Shown piece after piece: positions 57,456 through 64,000 of a stretch of DNA of 64,000 nucleotides. How positions within the stretch are numbered: position 1 is the stretch's first letter; each line of letters begins with the position of its first letter. The notes under the pieces were generated by a model. That model ran no database searches and was not told the origin of the DNA. It worked only from the letters and a program-made list of their open reading frames with translations. The DNA is taken from NCBI GenBank assembly GCA_023375785.1, contig SZWC01000043.1, positions 163,214 through 227,213 of the forward strand, read 5' to 3'. Source of the DNA: Penium margaritaceum (Eukaryota > Streptophyta > Zygnematophyceae > Desmidiales > Peniaceae). The position numbers and the translations under genes were made by a program.

Positions 57456-58136
57456 ATGAGAGTTCTTCCACCACGAATTGTGGAGAGCAAAAAAGATCGA
57501 AGTAACGTTTTTCTACACGTGCATACTTTGCCTGCCATTGCTCTACACAGTATTCATCCAGAATTTGTTCTCTTACAGTCACAACTAACAACGATCAACG
57601 ACCTTCAGACAACATTCACATGTTACCATCTGAATGCCATAGTCACCAATGTTGACCTCCTCTCGGGAAAGAAGACCCAGATTCATTCTCAAATCTACCT
57701 TGTGGATCGCTTTGGTAAGGTTATCAATATCAAAGTCCCACTGTATATATTTCCGGGGGATCTATCTGTCAAGACAAAAAAATACTTGTGAAATCTTTTG
57801 TTGACTTTTGGAAGAGGTGGTCCTTCTACAACATCATGACATGATTATATCAATAACAAGACATTGGTATAGACGCACAACAAAATGCGTGGTAGAAGTT
57901 ATGACCACCATGTCACTGTACTAACCTTTAACACTACACACAAGTACTCAACACTTGGTCAAGACTGCACTCTGATATGGACGATGGGTCAATCCTATGC
58001 CACTCATGTCTATGCTGTGGACGGCGAGGTGGACCAAGTTCTGAAGGCCCTGTTCAACAACAGTATCACACGCACACTGGACGTTAATCCGGAAATGATG
58101 ATGGCAACCCTCCATACTGCAGGTGAAACATGGTAG
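57456..58136 (+). pseudogene. Unknown protein-like frames, possibly OB-fold
   Basis: The frame at 57456-57791 includes CYHLNAIVTNVDLLSGKKTQ and IYLVDRFGKVINIKVPLYIF. The strand pattern with an V-D-R-x-G-x-x-I turn is reminiscent of replication protein A-type OB folds, which some Helitrons carry as a separate gene. A second frame at 57885-58136 (YATHVYAVDGEVDQVLKALF) may be part of the same product. The relation to the Helentron is inferred from adjacency and orientation only. Confidence 0.35.
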
Positions 58137-58201
58137 TTGTGTGATGTCTGGAATTGTGAAGAAATTTCCCCAACAGTTATAGTACACTAAATATTCACCC
58201 C

Positions 58202-58745
58202 ATGCATGTTGCAGAGGGACAGCCTGAATGGGCAACATTCACAGGTCAAGAAGCCCAGATATTTCTCCTTCAAGGAAGGATTCTTCACATGATGAAGTCT
58301 TCAACAAGAAAGGAGCGTGAGAAGATTGTAACTGTAGGGGAACATGTTGTTGAACGTTTTTGGCTACAAACTATGGTACATTATAGAAGATTCCATAATC
58401 ATTAGAATATGGAGCATCAGTGCCTAACATTCATTGCTTTGTGCACTATAGATTCAAGTAAACGCTGGAAGAGCAGACCAAACCTACGAGCTACTTCAAG
58501 TGCACCCACCAGTGCAAGCAGATAGGGTTAGTACGTTATGTCATGTCTTTTAAATCATCCTTGCATTCAATATGATACATGTCTTCTGTTTTGTTCTAAA
58601 CTTGCAGTGGCGCACGACATCTCCTTCAAGGACCCGCTTGACAAGCCCGCCACCATACACTGGAAGCCTAGCATCCTCAGCAAGCATACGTACAACTGTA
58701 CAACATTGATGCATACATTTGTTGTACACAATTCAAGTATGCAAT
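58202..58745 (+). pseudogene. Unknown ORFs with intron-like junctions
   Basis: The frame 58202-58405 follows an acceptor-like gcatgttgcag (EGQPEWATFTGQEAQIFLLQ, then GEHVVERFWLQTMVHYRRF). After a gttagtacg donor-like site near 58525 and an acceptor-like aaacttgcag near 58608, another stretch begins (VAHDISFKDPLDKPATIHWK). The spacing suggests a spliced gene whose exons are partly intact. I do not recognise the family. Confidence 0.35.
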
Positions 58746-59164
58746 AGTCAACTGTTTCCTAATTTACCTCATATAATGTCTGTTGTACGGTGTAGGTGGC
58801 TCCACGAACAAGGACAATTCTCCAAAGATAAACCTGTAAATATCTTTTGAGAGTTGTGTGACATCTCCATCACAGTCTTCAACTGCACATCCTCTTCAGG
58901 AAGACAATGTATGAACTACAGAGCAAAACCATGACATATCTATACAACACTCAATCATTTTGAAATCTACTTGATGATTTTCACGTACATGTGACATCGA
59001 CAAACATCCTTTCACATGATAGATACAGAGGACCTAGAATTCCTTTCAGTCCATGATATCAGCACATAAGTGAGGTATCACCAACACCAATACATATCCT
59101 TATAATGCCTTCACACATGACATTCTTTTAAATCACTACACATTTGACTGGATACAATGGCCAT
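58746..59164. other. No gene recognised
   Basis: AT-leaning sequence, no coding or repeat structure that I can support. Confidence 0.3.
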
Positions 59165-60275
59165 ACCATGATGTCAGCGCCAACAGAGACAAGATGATTA
59201 GAATTCATCTATGGACAACGCCGACATGAACTATGAATTTTGACATGATGCGACATACAGATCTCAAGACCCAAGAGATGTCATGGCAAGTCATTCCGTG
59301 GACGCATGCATACCATTTTTGAACCACTTTTTTCATTGAAAACCATAGCGATGTGTATCCTATTGTTGTAGTGGCCTATCTAGAGTCCATAAAATGTGGT
59401 GTTGGGGTACATTGGAAATCGTGACTGGCCATAGCATCCCTGTGGTTTGGAAGGGTGAACGTTTGAAGAACCAAACACGTCGTGGTTTGAGTGGGTGTCT
59501 GTTCAGACATTTCTAGTTGAAATACATTGTTCATACATCAATGACCGTTGACGTCTTTTGGTGTTCAGGCATACCGTGACACATCGTGGTACAAGTGATG
59601 CATCGTGGTGTCTCATGATGTTGAGTGAACTGAGTCATTCTTGTGCTAGGCATACATCATTCACTCCCATTTGTACATTATTGTACACCGCACCAACCAG
59701 AGTTCATATATGGACAATGCCATCAAGCACTACGACTTTTGACATGATGCGACATACAGATATGAAGGCCTAAGAGATATCATGGAAATTCATTCCATGC
59801 ACGCATTCACACCATTTATGAACCACTTCTTTCCTTGACAACAATAGCGATGTGTATCCTCCTATTCTAGTGTCCAGTCTAGAGTCCATAGCGTGTGGTG
59901 TTGAAGTACATTGGAAATCTTGACTGGTCATAGCCATCCTGTGGTTCCAGAAGGGTAAACCATTGAAGAACCAACACGCCGTGGTTTGAGTGGGTTTCGT
60001 TCAATCCACACTAGTTGTAATGTGTTGTTCAAGCATCGATGACCTTTGACATCTTTTTTCATCTAGGCATATCGTCACACGGCGTGGTACAAATGATGCG
60101 TCGTGGTGTCTAACTACGTTGAGTGAAGTGAGTTGTTCTTGTGATAGGCATACATCATTCACTCCCAGTTGTACATCATTGCATACCACAAGAGCCAGAA
60201 TTCATTTATTGACAATACCGGCCTGATCAACACCTTTCAACATCATACAACCGAAAAATATGAAGACCCGAGCGA
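59165..60275. repeat. Tandem duplication with about 500-bp period
   Basis: Two complete diverged units and the start of a third. Markers recur about 500 bp apart: gacatgatgcgacatacaga at 59241 and 59741 (degraded at about 60238), agcgatgtgtatcct, ccgtggtttgagtgggt, and aggcatacatcattcactcc. Units differ by many substitutions and a few small indels, so the duplication is old. No coding content. Confidence 0.9.
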
Positions 60276-62560
60276 CATCTCATCATAAAATGCCATACGT
60301 ACAAATTGAATTGCTTCCTCATGCAGAATTCACAAAAACCGAACTCTATTCATAATAGATACGCACGGTAAGGAGGTAAGTGCTGTCCTAGAACGCTCAT
60401 TTTCAGTCATCATGATGCTTAGAAGCATCAACCCAACAACTGATGTTGGTTGTATCATGGCAAATGAGTCAACGCCTTAGGACTCAGCCACCTCTAAGAG
60501 CCATAACAAAAAAAATGGAAGCATATAGGCCTTTAAGTACAAGTTTATTTAGAAAAGACCACTTACGTAAATACATTTAGACTATACATCTATATTATAT
60601 ACATACATGAAAAAGATATGAATATGATTTGAAGATAAAAAGCACAATAGACTTCATATATATGTACATGTAGTTGTATATCTATACCTTATAATAAACA
60701 TAATGTCAATCATCTGCATTTAGGCAAAACAGTCATATATCGATGCGTTGTAATGTAACCATAGTATACATAATATGCATATTGGAATAATAAACATATT
60801 AAATATAACAAGCATATAGACATAGTAATATCACTATGTAATATGAATATTGGTATCATAGTCATATATCTGTATAGTGTTATATAAGGATAGTAAACAT
60901 CCTGTAATTTTTGGCAGAAAAACAATGTTAGCTACATTAAGTATCTACAAATATTCACATACCTATATTTTATGTATATTGGCATACCAGGCATGTACAT
61001 ATGTATTGAATACATTGATCACAATTATAAAAACCAATAATATACACAAACACTGAATTCCTTTTAAACATTTTAATGTCATACAATAGAAATAGGTACT
61101 AACTATTCACCTTACATCAATTTTTACACATATCATTTGGATATAGTCATGTAATGATATAGTCCACATATTATCATAATAATCAGTTTCAAATCAACCG
61201 AATACAATGAACACCATTAAAAGAACAAGAATACACTTATAAAACATTAATTTCTTACACAAAAATGTTACATAATTTTCTTCAACGACAATTCACAGAA
61301 AACAATACATAAACCAAGTTGGTATATAAAACATACTTTATACTACTACCCAAACTCAACTTTTGCCACCTAGTCACTTTACCACTACAAACCGGTACCC
61401 TTTCACAACACAAATATGATTTCATACATACATTGTACTCCATGGTGACTACACAGTTTTGTTGAGAAATATTTTCCATTCTTTATTACATTTCCATATT
61501 AATAACATCTTCTTTTCACATGTTTACACATCCATATCCATCTTGCTTACCACGATGAAGAACCTTCCTGTCTAGTTAAATTGTTTTAGAACAGGCAAGT
61601 GTGCAAATAAACAAGCCACAAAAATAAAATCACAATAAGGTTGATATGAAACCCAAAAAAACAATTAACATACAACGTATGCGATGTATGCATGACTCAA
61701 TTTTCAACTTGATGACAGAAAAAGGCTCAAATGTCAACATTCATAAGTTCATGCGTATAGTAAAATAGAATAATAATACATTTATTTAATGAAAAATTTC
61801 TTTACAAGTCGTCATCACCTTTCCCTATTCACGACTGTTATACATCCAATTTTGTTTGCTTACCGGGATGATGTCGTTCCCTGTCTTGTTTTCCTATGCG
61901 TGGAACAGGCAAGCTCCAAGAAATTAAGAGTGAAACAAGGTTCCAATGTTGCACCAAGGTGCGTAGGGTTACGCAGTAAACTATGCAAATTTGGTTAAAA
62001 GGGGAACACAAAAACGTTGTGAGTGAAAACATCAGAAAAAATCATGTAAAACGTCTAGCATTCAATCCGTAACTTGTTTGGTTAGGAGATTATATATGTC
62101 TTTGTATTCTTTTCAAAGTACTTCCAAAAATGATGTATTCCAAAAAATACTTTCTGGAATTTATGTTTCAAACCAATGTTTTTTGTTAAATATACGCACA
62201 AATTTCTTGTATTCTCATTCCCCTTTTTTCCTCATAGAAATTTTCCATTGACTAAGTTCCGCACATTCAATGTATCCCTACATGTGTTCATGTCTACATA
62301 CAACTACATGAATCCATCTATGACTTTTTACAAGTAGAATCGGACTTAACAGTATCAAACATACTTTTTTTCTTAGTATTTCCTTCATGTACTTATGATT
62401 TGACCATTCTATTTCAACGACCACCAATTGTAACATCAATATGGCTCATACTTTGTTTTACATGATTATTGGTATCATTTCAGTTTTCATAATATGTCCT
62501 CCATACTTAGCGCATAGATTTAACATTATAAACTTTGGTAAAATGTAAGCTGAAGCCGGA
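60276..62560. other. AT-rich stretch without recognisable genes
   Basis: About 2.3 kb of AT-rich sequence with many short ATATGTA/TACATAT words and no open frame of note. Two diverged copies of a ~100-bp segment (about 61525-61630 and 61850-61960, sharing ttgcttaccacgatga / ttgcttaccgggatga and gaacaggcaag) indicate an old local duplication. Confidence 0.45.
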
Positions 62561-62811
62561 TATGTAGTTCAGCTTTCTTGGAGTGTGTCCAAGTTGGTTC
62601 CTTGGTAGTTCATCTCATGTCCAGAGAATGACGTGGTCAAATGAACTCGTCTTGTTGACCAGTCAGGAGCGTGTGAGAGATTCAAAGTCAATATTTGACC
62701 CTGTCGAATATTCTTGGATTATTTTCTATGTCCGACAGACACACAAAGTAACAATCACAGATTGCAAGTTGGAGGACATCTGCAAAATAGGTCCACGAAC
62801 AGACTGCAATA

Positions 62812-62862
62812 GGTTACTATGTAACCTAACAAACGTGACTGGAAAAAGGTTACTCTGTAACC
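62812..62862. repeat. Two copies of a short palindrome
   Basis: GGTTACTATGTAACC (62812-62826) and GGTTACTCTGTAACC (62848-62862) are near-perfect palindromes 36 bp apart in similar surroundings (tgcaatagg / tggaaaaagg). Confidence 0.7.
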
Positions 62863-62904
62863 CAAAAAACAAAAATGTTGAGCAAATACCGCCCGACAGG
62901 CCAG

Positions 62905-63150
62905 AGGAAGCATGAGAGGGACGAGCCCTTCCCCGCTCCCTCTCGCCGGCGCCGACGGCACCGATGGGGATGACAAGGACGAGCCCCTCCTCACCTCTTG
63001 TACTTGGCACCGACGGTGCCAAGGGGGTGAAAGAGGGGATGACCTCCCCTCTCTCCCCCCTCTCACATGGGCCAATGGCCAATTGGGGAGGAGAGGGGAT
63101 GCTCTCCCCTCTCCCCCCCTCTCACATGGGCCGACGTGTTGACATGGTGT
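62905..63150. repeat. GC-rich minisatellite, block 1
   Basis: Imperfect units built from GGCACCGACGGTGCCAAGGG, a run of gagggga-type purines and a run of ctcccct-type pyrimidines ending catgggcc. The heart GGCACCG-a-CGGTGCC is a perfect palindrome. Open frames across it are low-complexity by-products. Confidence 0.7.
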
Positions 63151-63635
63151 GCCCCTTGCCATGAGTGCTGTTGATCGTATTCCCTGGTTTGACAACCAGG
63201 TTTTGGTCAAACACCTGACCTGACATTAGATTTGGATTCCTTCAATTTTTCCATGCAAGATCGAGCTTTGAATCGCTCGATTTGAGTGAGTATTCAGAAT
63301 GTTAGCCTAGCCCGAAAACCGGGTGTTGGGCCGGTGGAATCTGGTATCCGCCATGGATTTCGGGATAATCCACCGTCGGTGATCCGAGTTCAACTCCAAC
63401 GAACCCAAACTTTTCCAGGGCCATAAGGAAGCAACCAGAGGAATCTCCTTGACCAGGGTGAACTTCTCCTTGACTTGTGGGCGAGGAAAGGCGCCTCGAC
63501 GGGTCATGTCGAAGCTCCTCCCGTTGCCTAGCGTACAGGGCAAGGTGGGCGGCACCACCAAGGTTTACTTCGATGTCCGTAGCGGGGGCTCTACTGCTCC
63601 GATTTGGGCGTGCTTGGATGCATTGGAAAGCTTAG
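63151..63635. other. Unassigned sequence between minisatellite blocks
   Basis: No recognised gene. CCTGGTT-tgac-AACCAGG near 63183-63200 is a small perfect hairpin. Open frames on both strands (up to about 115 codons) match nothing I know. Confidence 0.35.
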
Positions 63636-63915
63636 ATCACAGGACGCACCAACGGCACCGAAGGGGAGGAGAGGGACAGGATTCCATCTCCCCCTCCTCT
63701 TTCATGGCATCGGCGGTGCCAAGGGATGAAGATGAGGGAAGTTTCTTCCATCTCCCCCCTCCTCCGTCCATAGAACAGACGACGCCAAGGGGATGATGAG
63801 GGGATCGTCTCCTCCCCTCCACCTCCTTGTCCATGGCATGGATGCCACCAAAGGGAAGATGAGGGGAGAGTCTCCTTCTCCCATGGCACCATCTACGCCA
63901 TAGAAGCTCGAAGGG
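63636..63915. repeat. GC-rich minisatellite, block 2
   Basis: Four or so units of about 65-75 bp related to block 1: cggcaccgaagggg-, gcatcggcggtgccaaggg-, acgacgccaagggg-, gatgccaccaaaggg-. Each is followed by a purine block (gatgagggga) and a pyrimidine block (tctcccct...ccatggca). Confidence 0.75.
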
Positions 63916-63978
63916 GAGCTACCTCACACTGCCAGATCGTGGCAGGAGGAGAGAGCGAGGAGGGAAGGGAGGTTCCTC

Positions 63979-64000
63979 TTGTCAGAAATATAGACTCCGA
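63979..64000. repeat. Possible LTR start cut by the window edge
   Basis: The last bases (TGTCAGAAATATAGACTCCG) resemble the first bases of the P2 LTR (TGTCAGAATATAGAAG). With only 20 bp this is suggestive at most. Confidence 0.25.

Noticed and set aside
62583-63210. Protein-coding gene on either strand
   Set aside because: Open frames run through palindromic minisatellite sequence with low-complexity translation and no known motif.

Overview
The window is a transposon graveyard from a eukaryotic nuclear genome. I find no convincing intact host gene, no tRNA or rRNA gene and no CRISPR array. Everything recognisable is a mobile element, a tandem repeat or a broken gene. The LTR families prime from an initiator tRNA-Met type site (TGGTATCAGAGC and variants). 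They sit beside a Ty3 chromovirus with a chromodomain, a plant-type hAT (BED, DUF659, dimerisation domain), a Ty1-copia element and a Helentron with OTU and endonuclease domains. Together these suggest the green lineage, and a large-genome streptophyte alga (Characeae-like) fits best. That assignment is inference, not proof.

Layout. 0-10.7 kb: a Ty3-like gag remnant, a broken hAT transposase on the minus strand, an unassigned degraded stretch ending in an LTR-like start, and the 3' end of a Ty3 chromovirus with its LTR. 10.7-15.4 kb: unassigned sequence with a decayed gene-like frame at 11.35-12.4 kb and a TG microsatellite. 15.4-18.66 kb: a 10-bp minisatellite, then a minus-strand non-autonomous LTR element (M1). 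18.66-28.04 kb: a 9.4-kb satellite of 21-bp units that begins about 14 bp inside M1's LTR. 28.04-28.70 kb: a short element with inverted ends and two hairpins whose loops are inverted relative to each other. 28.9-50.8 kb: a nest of LTR elements. Element P1 lies at 28.9-32.6 kb. A tandem LTR-internal-LTR-internal array (P0) runs 33.4-50.8 kb. P0 is interrupted by element P2 (35.0-44.3 kb, itself carrying a Ty1-copia element at 36.0-41.7 kb) and by minus-strand element M2 (46.4-49.6 kb). 50.8-57.3 kb: a decayed Helentron with OTU, DUF6570-like, HUH Rep, PIF1 helicase and endonuclease regions in order, followed by unassigned ORFs to 58.7 kb. 59.2-60.3 kb: a ~500-bp tandem duplication. 60.3-64.0 kb: AT-rich sequence, then GC-rich palindrome-bearing minisatellites.

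Insertion order can be read internally. P0 came first. P2 and M2 each landed in a different P0 internal copy, and each has its empty site preserved in the other copy. The copia element then landed in P2. M1, P1, P2 and M2 are one family of largely non-coding LTR elements. They share a primer-site neighbourhood, a TATA-like core promoter motif and G-box-containing internal tandem units.
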